From: Lineus longissimus | Taxonomy: Eukaryota > Nemertea > Pilidiophora > Heteronemertea > Lineidae | Assembly: GCF_910592395.1 (NCBI RefSeq) | Contig: NC_088310.1 | Span: forward strand, 8,999,501-9,063,500 | Direction of reading: 5' to 3' | Length of the DNA: 64,000 nucleotides | Shown: positions 31,628-42,640 of the stretch, piece by piece | Position numbering within the stretch: position 1 is the stretch's first letter | Layout: every line of letters begins with the position of its first letter | The notes under the pieces: model-generated | The model's database searches: none | What the model saw: only the letters and a program-made list of their open reading frames with translations | Told to the model about the DNA's origin: nothing | Translations under genes and position numbers: made by a program

Positions 31628-32619
31628 TTAAAGCGTATCCTCATTATCTGTTTTGCGTCCGCAGAATAAATATCTGACGTCATTCCTAAAGTACTTCAAT
31701 GTACACGAGTAGATGATGAAATTAACAGCATAATTGAAAACGATGAAATTAGAGATTGCGTTGGACCATTCGCGGAGGTATATCGGAGCAACTGTGATCA
31801 AATAAACCCAGAGGAATATAACAAATGGGGCCATTGAAAGGAAATATATCATAGAAATGATAAACAAATTTTTGACCAGTTTTCTCTGCAGTATTTCGGT
31901 CTTGGAGTGCTTTTTATTGCTTGCTCGGAAAACTCCAGCTACAATCAGGGTGTTGATGATGAAGACGATACAGACTGGAGCAACCATATTGGTGTTGAAT
32001 AGCCAGGCACCGAAGACCCCGAATGTCCAAGTTGGAAGAATGCCCTGCTCTTGCAAACACAACCGCCTGGTAATGCCTTGGATTTGTACCGTGGACGACA
32101 CATAAATCAAAAACGCTGGACAGTAAAACGTAAACGAGATTAAGAGAAGGATAACAAGAATGATATTCCGCCGTCGACTCGTGAAGAGGCTTGCCACCTT
32201 TAGAGGATACCAAACCGCTACACAGCGTTCTATACTGAACGCGATGATGAGGTACGCCGACATAAACAAAAAAAACACTTCCAAACGAAGATTCGGAGTT
32301 GACAACCAATATCTGTGGCGCCAGACGCGATGTTGATATCTCCGTTTGTGACGTAAAATAAGCCATTATGAAGCCAAGTTTTAAAACTCATCACCAGGTT
32401 TCCGGTATCTGACACAGCCAAAGACACTAGGTACACGCTTGCAGCGGTGTTCCTCCTTCTTTGTCTCACGAAGACAATAATGGAGAGCATGTTGCCGACG
32501 AACCCAAAGATTATGACCACCAGCATTAAGTAGGCCCCAAAGAACTTGTTGAGGAGTCCAAGAATTGACGGTGCGTTCTCCGATCCATCAACTTCGGCCG
32601 TGGTTTGGTAAAGGTCCAT
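31628..32619 (-). pseudogene. G7: GPCR with a frameshift in TM3
   Basis: Two overlapping frames, 32230-32619 (N terminus to TM3) and 31628-32305 (TM3 to C terminus), together cover a whole receptor. The break lies in an A-rich run near 32266-32282, where other members are about two bases shorter. Everything else looks intact: N terminus MDLYQTTAEVDG, E-R-C, TM5 to TM7, and an unusual C terminus RKTDNEDTL. It is either a recent pseudogene or a sequencing error in a homopolymer. The local ICL3 is shorter by about five residues (ASNKKHSKTEIL). Confidence 0.8.
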
Positions 32620-34144
32620 CTTACTTTTGCTGCTGTAACAAAATTATGTGTGAAATCAGCTCACTATTCTTTACCAGTTTCAATTTCGTCAACGTACCAA
32701 CCAGCTCGATTGCTTTACTTATTCTGAGTATTGGTGAAAACGTGATAAGCGCTTTTAACAAATACTCTTGTGTGTTATACTTTAAAAACCTAAAGGTCGA
32801 CGGATCTCGAAGAAAACAAACTTCCTCCTTTTCACGAACGAAATAACCGGCCTCACCGAGAAACAGACAAAAGACAGATTCTGAAGTGCACACAGTGTTC
32901 GAAGGATAGAACGGTGCTCCTCGTCACAAATATGAAAACACACGCACTCATCCTGGATACTGCATGTGAATAACCTTCTCAAAGAAAACCCGAGCTAACT
33001 CTGATCCAGGACGTTTACATATTTCCAATTTTTTATTTAACCTTTAACTGGTCGAAGCTACTCCTTCATTCGTATAACCTTGCTCTAACAACTATTCCCA
33101 GGGAACGAGCGCATGAGTACTGCACAATATGGGGTCATTTGTATGTACCTGTAGTGCTGATGTAATGAACTACATGCACAACTAGGACTCCATCCCTTGT
33201 CTGGCAAATGACTTCGTCTCTCTGGTGTAAAACCTTATCAGACTGGTCTAATCTTGGTTATGTACGCGAAAGGTGGCGGTTCAGTGTCGAAGATGTTATT
33301 CACATTGCTTTTGCGTTGAGAGAAACACAGACGGCAGATCGTTTCAAAGTCTTTGGCGTCCACATACGAAAAGGACTTACCAGACACAAGTTTGCCTGAC
33401 CGCACAATTATCGTGACGGTACAAGACGAATCGTCTGTTTGTCTTCCTAGCTTTCCGTTTCATGACTTTCATTATGTCTTTGATGAATCTCAGAAACGGG
33501 CGGTACTTGTAAGGCTCAAACTCGACTCTCCTTCAATGACATCGACAATATAGTCGCCATGGCCTTTCAACAGTTTAATAGCGCGATTCATTGAAACTAA
33601 AGTTTCATCGTTATTGAAGCTAAATGTTCAATGACAAATCAATGCTAGCTTTTGTCTTTTTCTTTAAGTTACATGACCCAATAGTTACTTCGCGTGATCG
33701 ACGATGTAATTCGAAACTGCCGAACACGACCGATGAATGCAAAAGCTGCTGTAAATCAGGAATGGTATCGATTAGTTGTTGGACGTAAGTGCATTATTTA
33801 ATCCGTAATATGTATATTTAATTGTGTAAGATAAGTAGATGCCTAAATCAAATTTTATAGGCCTATATTTTAAAATTCTTTAAGTTAAAAAAAGGCTAAG
33901 GATACACAAAGGATGGCTTCAACGTCAGGGAAGCTGCATCATGGACAACGTCACTGTCAAGTTGATGACGGTACGACCACGAATATTGAAGAAGGAACAG
34001 GAATTATTACCGTCCCATAATAAAAGCAGAAAGCACTCGATTATGTGTTCATGTTGGCGTTTCGTGGTAAGGGGAGAAAACACATTAGTGTCAGTTTATT
34101 GGGTTACCGTGCAACTATTTTTGTGGTAAATTTTTTACCACCTG
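32620..34144. repeat. Spacer upstream of G7
   Basis: Includes the G7 upstream module with a minus-strand frame at 32621-32893, the standard spacer blocks, and a plus-strand small frame at 33941-34129 (starting MDNVT) that recurs in five other units. The stretch is closely matched by 42641-44170, consistent with a block duplication. No established gene. Confidence 0.6.
33941..34129 (+). other. Small plus-strand frame conserved in several units (62 codons)
   Basis: Begins MDNVTVKLMT and contains SCWRFVV and ENTLVSV. Related frames start at 38055, 43966, 50770 and 53805; the copy near 47729 lacks the ATG and the one near 56834 is frameshifted. No signal peptide, membrane span or known domain is seen. 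The nucleotide similarity of the units is high enough to keep a frame open by chance. I do not claim a gene. Confidence 0.25.
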
Positions 34145-35086
34145 TAAGTAATAATAATAATAATAATTATAATGATATCAATATTTAAATGATTGATAGC
34201 GCCAGAATCCACTCAGAGTGATCGGTGACACTTTACAAAAGAGAGACATATTAGGAGTGGTAGCGACCAAAGAGATAGGATTGAAGATGCGATTTTAAGA
34301 CCGAGGTGCTGGCACATTCTCTCGCACTGCGTGGAATTTGATTCCAGAGCCTTGGGGCTGCAGTGTAGAAGGCTCGGTCGCCAAACGTTATCAACCTACT
34401 CCTTGGTCGCACCAACAGTGGGCCAACAGATGAGGAACGGAGACTGGGTCTAGGTTGGTAGACTTCTATGAGGAGGATATGTAATGTCAGGCTAAATTGT
34501 TCAAGCACTTAAATACAAGGAGTAAAATCTTATACTCTATCCTGTCGCGGATACGGAGCCAGTGGAGGTCGTTCAGCACTGGAGTAATATGATCTGACCT
34601 GCAAACACCAGTGATGACACGAGCAGCACAATTTTGAACTCTCTGGAGTCTGCCAATGGCATTTGCAGGCAGGCCAAGTAGCAGTGCGTTCAGACCATCC
34701 AATCTGGAGGTGACAAGGGCATGATCAAGGGTTTTTGTGGCATCAACTGTAAGGATTTTTCTGATAAGGCCAATATTGTGAATTTGAAAGTAGGCTGACT
34801 TACATATAGAATTTATGTGTCGGTCCATTGAGAGGTGTTCGTCAAAAATAGCACCGATGTTACGTGCATTAGTGAGGCACCGCTGAGATAAGCTGATCTC
34901 CTATTTTAATGGACAGGGGATGGTCAATGCTTAATTCCTGCCGTTGATAGCAAGATGATACAAGGATAAATTCTGTCTTGTCGTTGAGTTTCAGAAAGTT
35001 GATGGCCATCCATTCCCGCACCTCTTGGATGCAGCTTTCTGACTTAGCAAGAGCATCTAGTGTATCATCATGTAAGTGATTTCTTA
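34145..35086 (-). mobile_element. 5'-truncated LINE 3' end (CR1/L2-like), copy 1
   Basis: Read on the minus strand, frames at 34869-35096, 34487-34828 and 34251-34508 are successive pieces of the reverse transcriptase C-terminal half, beginning after the catalytic YADD. Characteristic strings are KLNDKTEF, ALVTSRLDGLN, LQRVQNCAARV, DHITPVLNDLHWL and APRLWNQIP, as in CR1/L2-type LINEs. The frame is broken at least twice. The 3' end is an (AAT)n stretch at 34148-34175. A TGTAAGT repeat flanks it (34143-34149 and about 35082-35088), and the uninterrupted site is seen at about 47930. Confidence 0.8.
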
Positions 35087-35323
35087 TTAAAGACACCTAG
35101 ATTTGTGGTAACTTCTTTGTAAATTTCTACAATATATAAGCTGCAGGCTGATGCCCTCATTTTCCTTTACATAATACATGTATATAATTCAATCATATTA
35201 TTGATTGTCGGCTTTTGTATTTTGTTTTTATATTAAGTTATAAAAACTAGGAGTCGCCTACTTCGTCACGTCTATGAATGTCGGCAATATTTTATAAAAA
35301 ACTATCCAACTCACCATGGTTGG
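35087..35323. repeat. 3' flank of receptor G8
   Basis: Receptor-proximal spacer with copies at 38262-38524, 45112-45360, 47940-48187, 50990-51238, 54015-54274 and 57045-57311. A conserved block here includes GATTTGTGGTAACTTCTTTG and CTGATGCCCTCATTTTC. No gene is seen. Confidence 0.5.
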
Positions 35324-36328
35324 TTAGGTCCAGCGTTCTTCATCATCTAATATGCGTCTGTAGAATAAATATCTGACGTCATCCCTAAAGAACTTCAATG
35401 TACACAAGTAGATGATGAAATTAACCGCATAGTTGAAAACAATGGAATTTGAGATTGCGATTTGCCATTCGCGGAGGTATATCGGGGCACCTGTAATCAT
35501 ATAAACCCAGCGAAATATAACATACGGGGCCATCGAAAGAAAATATATCAAAGAAACGATGAACAGATTTTTGACTAGTTTTCTCTGCAGTTTTTCAGTC
35601 TTGGAGTCTTTAGCAAAGAGCTTATTATTGCCTGCTCGGAAAACTCCAGCTACAATCAGAGTGTTAATCATGAAGACGATACAGACAGGAGCAACCATAT
35701 TGGTGTTGAATAGCCAGGCAGTAACGGCTTCCAATATCCAGGTTGGAAGAATGCCTTGCTCTTTCGAACATATCCGCCTCGTAATGCCTTGGATTTGTTT
35801 CGTGGACGACACATAAGCTAAAAATGCTGGACAGTAAAACATGAAAGAGATTAATAAAAGGATAACAAGAATGATATTCCGCCGTCGACTGGTGAAGAGG
35901 CTTGCCACCTTTAGAGGATACCAAACCGCTACACAGCGTTCTATACTGTAAGCGATGATGATGTATGCCGACATAAACACAAAACAATTCCAAACAAAGA
36001 TTCGGAGCTGGCAACCAATATCTGTGGCGCCAGACGCGATGTTGATTTCTCCGTTTGTAACGTAAAATAAGCCATTATGAAGCCAAGTCTGAAAGCTCAT
36101 GACCAGGTTCCCGGAATCTGACACAGCCAACGACACTAGGTACACGCTTGCTGCGGTGTTCCTCCTTCTTTGTCTCACGAAGACAATAATAGAGAGCATG
36201 TTGCCGACGAACCCAAAGATTATGACCACCAGCATTAAGTAAGCCCCAAAAAACTTGTTGAGGAGTCCCAGAAAGGACGGTGCGTTCTCCGATCCCTCAA
36301 CTTCGGTCGTGGTTTGAAAAAGGACCAT
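35324..36328 (-). CDS. G8: rhodopsin-class GPCR, right-hand subfamily, 334 aa
   Basis: Intact receptor used here as the numbering reference: GN 42-43, Asp71, Cys106, E130-R131-C132, Cys187, Pro214, Pro268 and N303-F-I-I-Y307, followed by a short amphipathic helix 8 (KFFRDDVRYLF). The right-hand subfamily is recognised by the N terminus MxxFQTTTEVEG, I-I-V-F in TM1 and VRYLF in helix 8. Peculiar to G8 are TKQIQGITRRICSKEQ in extracellular loop 2 and WVYMITG in loop 3. A 5'UTR intron is predicted at 36339-36466. The closest relative by eye is G13. No lesions. Confidence 0.88.
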   Translation of the reverse strand: MVLFQTTTEVEGSENAPSFLGLLNKFFGAYLMLVVIIFGFVGNMLSIIVFVRQRRRNTAASVYLVSLAVSDSGNLVMSFQTWLHNGLFYVTNGEINIASGATDIGCQLRIFVWNCFVFMSAYIIIAYSIERCVAVWYPLKVASLFTSRRRNIILVILLLISFMFYCPAFLAYVSSTKQIQGITRRICSKEQGILPTWILEAVTAWLFNTNMVAPVCIVFMINTLIVAGVFRAGNNKLFAKDSKTEKLQRKLVKNLFIVSLIYFLSMAPYVIFRWVYMITGAPIYLREWQIAISNSIVFNYAVNFIIYLCTLKFFRDDVRYLFYRRILDDEERWT

Positions 36329-38524
36329 CGTACTTTTGCTGTTGTATCTGAATTATTTGTGATTTGATACACGAGAACTGTTTATATGTAACACGTGTCA
36401 GAAAAGTATTTTTCTGATATCAGATCACTACCCTTTACAAATTTTAATATTTGTCAACGAACCTACCTGCTCGACTATTTTCTTGTTCTGAATCTGTCGT
36501 AAAAGTCAAGGCTCTAGTAATTGAATTGGTAAAAACGTGATATGCCCTATTAACAGATACTCTTGTGTGTTATACAGTACAAACCTAAAGGTCGACGGAT
36601 TCCGAGGACAAAAACCATTCCTACGCTTGAGGAACAAAATAATCGGCCTCACTGAGAGAAAAACAAAACACAAATTCTGAAGTACACACAGTTTTAGAAG
36701 GACAGAACGGTGCTCCTCGTGATGGAGACGAAAACACACGCACTCATCCTGGACACTGTATGTAAAGAACCTTCTGAAACAAGGCCCGAGCGAACTTTGA
36801 TCCAGCACGTTCACCTATTTCTTATTTCAATTTGACCTTTAACTGATCGAAGCTACTCCTTCATTCGTATCACCTTGCTCTAACATACGTTCCCAGGGAA
36901 TGACCTAATGAGCACTGCCCAATATGGGGTCATTTTGTATGAACCTGTAGTGCTGATGCAATGAACTACATGCACAACTAAGACTCCCTTGTGTGGCAAA
37001 TGGCTTTTCCCCTCTGGTGTTATTACGCCTAATCTTGGTTATGTATGCGAAAGGTGACAGACCAGTGTCGAAGATGTTATTTGCATTGCTTTTCGGTTGG
37101 GAGAAACACAGATGGCAGATCGTTACTAAGTGTTCGGCGTCCACATACGAGAGGGTCTCAGACACAAGTTTGGCCGACTGCACAATTATCCTGACGGTAC
37201 AACCCGAATCGTCCGTTTGTCTTCCAAGCTTTCCGTTTCATGAGTATCAGTGTTTGGCAAGTTGCTGATTATGATCGAATTATGATCGTTGTTTACAATG
37301 TGGCTTTGCGATTGTTCGATGCAGTCTCCTATATGACGTATATGTGTACCAATTAATCAAGTTATGAAGGCACTCGTTTTGAACCCGTCAACTAAACACT
37401 TCCACCAACGTGTTTCTTGACTTCCATGTATCTGTGATGAGTCTCAGAAACGGGCGGTACTTGTAAGGCACCAACTCGACTCTCCTCTAATGACATGGAC
37501 AACATAGACGCCGTGGTCTTTCAACAGTGCGATTCATTGAAACTAAAGTTTCAATGGCAAATCAATGCTAGCTTTTGTCTTTTCCTTTAAGTTACATGAA
37601 CCAATAGTTACTTCGCGTGATCGGCGGTGTAATTCGAAACTGCCGAGACGACCGATGAACGCAAAAGCTGCTGTAAATAAGGATTTGAACGGTATCGACT
37701 ACTTGTTAGCTGTAAGTGCATTATTTAATCCGTAGTAAGTATATTTCATTGTGTAAGATGAGCACATTAAAATTGCATAGGCCTATACACCTTTCCAGAA
37801 ATGGGGCGCTGAGTGTCCGAAATAGTGATGTCATGAGGGGAAACTAGGCCTTATGGTGTAGGGACAAAGGAGATAGTCATGGTTGACCAACACACTTGAA
37901 TGCCTTTGATGACGGACAAGGAGGAAAAAGTTAGTTCCAATGCAAGCCACCAATTTCGGGAAGCATGTATATTGTGAATTTCTTTGAAGTTTAAAAGGCT
38001 AAGGAAAAGGATGACGTACACCAAGGATGGCTTCATCGTCAGAGAAGCTACAACATGGACAACGTCACTCTCAAGTTGATGACGGCACGACCACGGATAT
38101 TGAAGAAGAATCTTAAATTATTACCGTCCCAAAATAAAAGCAGGAAGCACGCGATTATAAGTTCATGTTGGCGTTTCGTGGTTGGGGGTGAGAACACACT
38201 GGTGTCAGTTATATGGCTTACCGTGCAAGTAATTTTGTGGGAACATTTTTATCACATGTAAGTACTTTCTTATTAAAAACACCTAGATTTGTGGTAACTT
38301 CTTTGTAAATTTCTACAATATATAAGCTGCAGGCTGATGCCCTCATTTTATTATATGTTAAAGTTTATATCATAATACATGTATATAATTCAATCATATT
38401 ATTGATTGTCCATTTTCGTGTTTTTGTGTTATATCAAGTTATTAAAACTAGGAGTAGCCTACTTCGTCACGTCTACGAATGTCGGCAAAGTTTTATAAAA
38501 AAATATCCAACTCACAGTTGTTGG
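36329..38524. repeat. Spacer between G8 and G9
   Basis: The predicted G8 intron (36339-36466) and upstream module (to about 36800) are followed by the standard blocks and a plus-strand MDNVT-type frame at 38055-38261 lying 264 bases beyond the G9 stop. A short stretch near 37790-37970 has no obvious copy in the other units. No gene is supported. Confidence 0.6.
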
Positions 38525-38989
38525 TTAGGTCCCACGTTCTTCATCATCAAATATGCGTCTGTAGAATAAATATCTGACGTCATCCCTAAAGTACTTCAAT
38601 GTACACAAGTAAATGATGAAATTAACCGCATAGTTGAAAACAATGAAATTTGAGATTGCGTTTGACCATTCGCGGAGGTATATCGGGGCACCTGTAATCA
38701 AATCAACCCAGCGAAATATAACATACGGGGCCATTGAAAGGAAATATATCAAAGAAACGATAAACAGATTTTTGACCAGTTTTCATTGCAGTTTTTCAGC
38801 ATTGTAATTTTCAGCAAAATGCTCATTATTGCCTGCTCGGAAAACTCCAGCTACAATCAGAGTATTGATGATGAACACGATACAGACTGGAGCAACCATA
38901 TTGGTGATGAACAGCAAGACTTCAAAGGCCTCAAATATCCAGGTTGGAAGAATGCCCTGCTCTTCCATACACAACCGCCTGGTAATGCC
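38525..38989 (-). pseudogene. G9: C-terminal half of a GPCR, cut by a Ngaro-like element
   Basis: Encodes extracellular loop 2 to the C terminus of a receptor most similar to G14 (NNEHFAENYNAEKL in ICL3). It carries a TGA codon near 38775 inside ICL3, in place of a Lys/Arg codon. At 38989 the receptor sequence stops in mid-codon context and retroelement sequence begins. The N-terminal half reappears across the element as G10. Missing between the two halves are about 50-60 bases compared with G14. Confidence 0.85.
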
Positions 38990-38990
38990 C

Positions 38991-39252
38991 TGCTGGGACC
39001 TGTTGGAGATACAACGGAGGCAGACCATGTCCCGGATGCAACTTCCCACACAAGTGCTCCGATTGTGGTGGGACACACCCGGCAACCCGATGCACTGGCC
39101 AGACCCGTAGCACCAGTAACCCTACCCGCCAGCCTCAACTGCAGTCATCCCTTACCTCCTCTGGCCGACCAAAATCCATTGTTACCCTGCCAAACAGACC
39201 AATGCGCTCCAACCAACTACCCGATGCAAAGCCGGCTGCCAACGCCCATTAA
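38991..39252 (+). pseudogene. C-terminal remnant of Ngaro gag-like ORF
   Basis: The frame starting with the Cys codon at 39001 runs to TAA at 39250-39252. It contains a Cys/His cluster with spacing C-X8-C-X2-C-X3-H-X-C-X2-C-X3-H-X4-C, a zinc-knuckle-type nucleic-acid-binding array expected near the end of a Ngaro or DIRS first ORF. The N-terminal part is missing because the element is truncated. It overlaps the pol frame, which lies in the next frame. Confidence 0.6.
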
Positions 39253-40822
39253 ACCTCAAATACTTGCTAAATACTTACAAGGTTACGACCCAACCCTGGC
39301 GCAATTTCTACTCAATGGCTTTACAGAAGGTTTCTCTCTAGAATATCAGGGTCGTCGCTCAAGCCGCGTCTGTCCTAATTCAACATCAGCTGGCGAACAC
39401 CCTGAGGTAATTGATAGGAAAATTGCATCGGAGCTGAAGGAAGGCCGAATCCTTGGTCCTTTTACTTTCCCCCCTACATCAGATTTCAGAGCATCCCCGA
39501 TCGGGGTGGTGCCTAAAAAGGAACCCGGGGATTTTCGTATGATACATAATTTGTCATACCCCCGGGAAGGGGATTCTATCAATAAGGGTATTCCCAAAGA
39601 TCTCACCAGCGTTCATTATTCCTCCATCTACGATGCTATTTCCTACATTAAAAGACAGGAAAGCCAGGTTTTCCTGTCTAAGTGCGACATCAAGTCTGCC
39701 TTCAGAATTATTCCTGTTGCCCCTAGGGATTACCCTCTTTTGGGCTTCGTGTAGCGCGGGGAATACTACATGGATCGCGTTTTACCCATGGGGGTTAGTA
39801 TCTCCTGCTCTCATTTTGAGAAGTTCAGTACTGCTATAGAATGGATTTGCCTACACAAGTTAGGGTTTTCCGCTATGGTCCACGTGCTAGATGATTTCCT
39901 GATCATTTCCCTTTCGGAAAGTTCCTCCAGGAAGGACCTACAAAAATTCGAACGATTTTGCGCGGAGGTCGGTATTCAGCTGGCCCCTGAGAAAACGTTT
40001 GGACCCGCTATTGCACTTCCATTTCTTGGCATTACTCTAGATACTGGTAAAATGGAGGCCCGTTTACCTGAGGAAAAAATCACCAAGTTTAAACAAAAAA
40101 TTTATTACTTTCTCAGCAAATCCAAAGCCATGTTATATGAATATCAATCCTTACACGGGTGTTTGAATTTTGCGTGTTCCGTGGTGCTCCCAGGTAGAGC
40201 TTTTTCCAGGCGCTTGATTGATTTAACTGTAGGGTACAAAAACCCATTTCACCATATTCGTATTTCAAGGGAAACTAAAGAGGACCTTTTAGTTTGGCGT
40301 GATTTCCTCGACCATTTTAACGGCAAATCATTCTTCCATGGTGACAACTGGTTATCGAATGCCGAGCTCAGACTGTTTACTGACGCTTCAGGAAGCATTG
40401 GTTTTGGCGCCCTATATAAAACACATTGGTTCTATGGGACTTGGCCTGATACTTGGAAGAAGCTCAACATCGCTACATTAGAATTGTTTCCCATTGTGTT
40501 GGCAGTCTCAATCTGGGGCAAAGATTGGGCTAACCAGAATATTATATTCTTTACCGATAACGAGGCCGTGGTATCTGTTATCAACAAACAAACATCTAAG
40601 GAAAAGCAGGTCATGTCCTTAGTTCGCTCTCTGGTGAAAACATGCCTCTTTCATAACATTGTGGTCAAAGCTAAGCATATTCCCGGCAAAAAGAATGTTC
40701 TAGCTGACATGCTCTCTCGTTTACAGATACCTGCATTTCTGAGGCGGGCACCTTGGGCGGATGCGACGCCCACTCTTATCCCTCCAAACCTGTACCCGGA
40801 TGGATGGAATCTGCGCTCATAG
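39040..40822 (+). pseudogene. Ngaro pol (RT and RNase H) with one nonsense codon
   Basis: Reverse transcriptase and RNase H that would copy the element RNA. The first part (to 39751) has the RT N-terminal motifs GVVPKKEPGDFRMIHNLS and KCDIKSAFR. A TAG at 39752-39754 then interrupts the frame at a position where related elements have Trp. The same frame resumes with LPMGVS, the catalytic V-L-D-D near 39885, and RNase H with TDASG, LELFP, TDNEAVV and LADMLSR. The start is uncertain because the open frame runs left into antisense receptor sequence. One stop in an otherwise open frame suggests fairly recent inactivation. Confidence 0.75.
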
Positions 40823-41694
40823 AATTGCTTGGCAATATGGTTTCATCAGCTACTATGTCTGCTTATCGCAGATCTTGGGATAATTTTTCTCAATTCTACA
40901 ATGACTACATAGGCGGTAACTTAAGCCTACCCATATCCATACCATGTTTGACTCTCTTCATCGCATTTTTGCATGGGCGGGGGTTTTCTCCCTCCTCCAT
41001 AGCGTCATGCATGTCAGCTATAGCATATTTGCACAAACTTCGTAATCTACCTGATCCGACAAAGTCATTTGTCGTAAGTAAATTAATCTGCGCCGCTAAG
41101 AATTTACGCGCGCAACCAGACATCCGCCTGCCTGTTACCAAAGAAATTCTTCACAAACTGCTGGTTGCGACACCTCGGGTGACTTCATCACACTACAAGT
41201 CAGTTATGTTTCAGACCGCATTGGTTCTTGGCTTCAACGCCTTCCTGAGGATTGGGGAGATGCTTCCTTCGTCTAAATCCCGTGCAGCCAACTGCCTTCA
41301 CCTGCACGACCTCATAATCCAATCAGATGGGCTAATACTCTCCTTCCGGAGATTTAAGTCTAGCAATACTCAGGGTTCTCAAACCCTGAGGTTATCGGCC
41401 AAGACAAGCTGCTGCCCTTTAGTGCATACGAGGGAATTTCTGGCTGTCCGGGGTTCAGCACCCGGGTTGCTTTTCTGTTACCCCTGTGGCTCCCCTTTCC
41501 TACGCAGAGAATTCGATAACACGCTTAAGCGTGCTCTCTCCTTTTGTGGTCTCGACTCGTCCCGCTTTAAAGGGCACAGTCTGCGCATCGGGGCAGCAAC
41601 ACAGTCTGCTATCGAGGGCAAATCTGATGCTTACATACGGGCAGCAGGCAGGTGGGCGTCTGACGCATTCCGCAAATACATTAGGATCTTATAA
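40753..41694 (+). CDS. Tyrosine recombinase of the Ngaro-like element, up to 313 aa
   Basis: Site-specific recombinase that would integrate the element's circular DNA. The N-terminal SAM-like core-binding part lies at about 20-120 (SAYRRSWDNF ... DIRLPVTKEIL). The catalytic domain has Arg166 (FLRIGE), Lys202, His275 and Arg278 (HSLRIG), Trp301 and the nucleophile Tyr309 (RKYIR). All are in place, so the protein may be functional. The frame overlaps the end of pol by 70 bases in the -1 frame. The first ATG in frame is at 40804, 16 bases before the pol stop, so coupled reinitiation is the simplest expression model. Confidence 0.8.
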   Translation: MGGCDAHSYPSKPVPGWMESALIELLGNMVSSATMSAYRRSWDNFSQFYNDYIGGNLSLPISIPCLTLFIAFLHGRGFSPSSIASCMSAIAYLHKLRNLPDPTKSFVVSKLICAAKNLRAQPDIRLPVTKEILHKLLVATPRVTSSHYKSVMFQTALVLGFNAFLRIGEMLPSSKSRAANCLHLHDLIIQSDGLILSFRRFKSSNTQGSQTLRLSAKTSCCPLVHTREFLAVRGSAPGLLFCYPCGSPFLRREFDNTLKRALSFCGLDSSRFKGHSLRIGAATQSAIEGKSDAYIRAAGRWASDAFRKYIRIL

Positions 41695-42160
41695 CTACAT
41701 GTAGTTTCATGCTATTATGATGTATACCGGGTCAGACTGAGGCTGCCCGACTTTGATTATCTCACTGTAACGGTAGTTGCCCAGTCAGACTTAGGCTGCT
41801 GCGTTTACGTTAACTGGCTCTATATTATACGTGTTGCCAGAGAGCATTCTCTGCCGGTTGTGGGGTGGCCTCAATGACTTTCGGCTTGTGGCGGTACCCT
41901 CTCAACCGTTTCTGCAAATTGTCTATTTTAATATGCTTTTGGTCACATGACCCACAAGTCCAATCTCTATTGTCAACCATGGTCATGTGACGCATTTAGT
42001 TTCATACCCTTGCTAGGGTATCTTATTTCATGTTTTGCAGACAGTGCTCTCTCTTGTAATTTGTAAAATAAATATATTCCTCATATCTTGGCCTAATCGG
42101 CCCATAATCAATCTATATAACGTGTTGTGTTAGTCATTCTGAGTATCTGGTGCATAAAAG
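41695..42160 (+). other. Ngaro 3' tail (non-coding)
   Basis: Follows the recombinase stop. It has two short direct repeats (GTCAGACTGAGGCTGCC at about 41730 and GTCAGACTTAGGCTGCT at about 41788), degenerate CACATG/CATGTG pairs where the tail at 1791-2346 has CACGTG, and an AATAAA near 42067. It ends GCATAAAAGAGATT, the last bases of which are also found in uninterrupted receptors, so the right boundary is ambiguous by about 10 bases. Confidence 0.65.
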
Positions 42161-42640
42161 AGATTAATAAAAGGATGACGAGAATGATATTCCGCCGTCG
42201 ACTGGTGAAGAGGCTTGCCACCTTTACAGGATACCAAACCGCCACGCAGCGTTCTATACTGTAAGCGATGATGATGTATGCCGACATAAACACAAAACAA
42301 TTCCAAACAAAGATTCGGAGCTGACAACCAATATCTGTGGCGCCTGACGCGATGTTGATTTCTCCGTTTGTGACGTAAAATAAACCAATATGAAGGCAGG
42401 TCTGAAAACTCATCACAAGGTTCCCGGTATCTGACACAGCCAACGACACTAGTTACACGCTTGCTGCCGTTTTCCTCCTTCTTTGTCTCACTAAGACAAT
42501 AATAGAGAATATGTTGCCGACGAACCCAAAGATTATGACCACCAGCATTAAGTAGGCCCCAAAGAACTTGTTGAGGAGTCCCAGCAATGGCGGTGCACTC
42601 TCCGCTCCATCAACTCCGTAGTGGTTTAGAAAAGGTACAT
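42161..42640 (-). pseudogene. G10: N-terminal half of a GPCR on the far side of the Ngaro insertion
   Basis: Covers the start codon region (42638-42640) to TM4 of a receptor. Lesions are a stop within the first six codons, a one-base length change shortly after, and a TAA where S-V-Y-L is expected in TM2, leaving an open frame only from about 42449 down to the element. The upstream DNA resembles that of G7 rather than G14, so G9 and G10 may be halves of one gene or of two neighbouring genes joined by recombination through the element. Confidence 0.8.

Larger units (their letters stand above)
38990..42160 (+). mobile_element. Ngaro-like tyrosine-recombinase retrotransposon, 5'-truncated
   Basis: About 3.2 kb inserted inside a receptor pseudogene on the opposite strand. 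The order is: end of a gag-like frame, reverse transcriptase plus RNase H, a tyrosine recombinase in an overlapping frame, and a 3' tail that is also found at 1-168 and, diverged, at 1791-2346. RT/RH followed by a 3' recombinase, with no integrase or LTR, is the layout of the DIRS/Ngaro group; the overlap and the split-repeat element at 60893 favour Ngaro. Its left end lies within gag, so the 5' terminal repeat is missing. No target duplication is seen. It cannot be autonomous, because pol has a stop codon. Confidence 0.8.

Noticed and set aside
34251-35096. Possible host gene with RLDGLN and LWNQIP motifs
   Set aside because: These are the hallmark C-terminal strings of CR1/L2-type LINE reverse transcriptases, with frame breaks and an (AAT)n tail.
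38786-39037. Left part of the long plus-strand frame leading into the Ngaro pol
   Set aside because: It is antisense receptor sequence read through to the element; not a fusion protein, since the frame starts at a TTG codon and crosses the insertion junction by chance.
38990-42160. Endogenous retrovirus or LTR element
   Set aside because: No LTRs, protease, integrase or envelope; the tyrosine recombinase and tail structure place it with DIRS/Ngaro-type retrotransposons.
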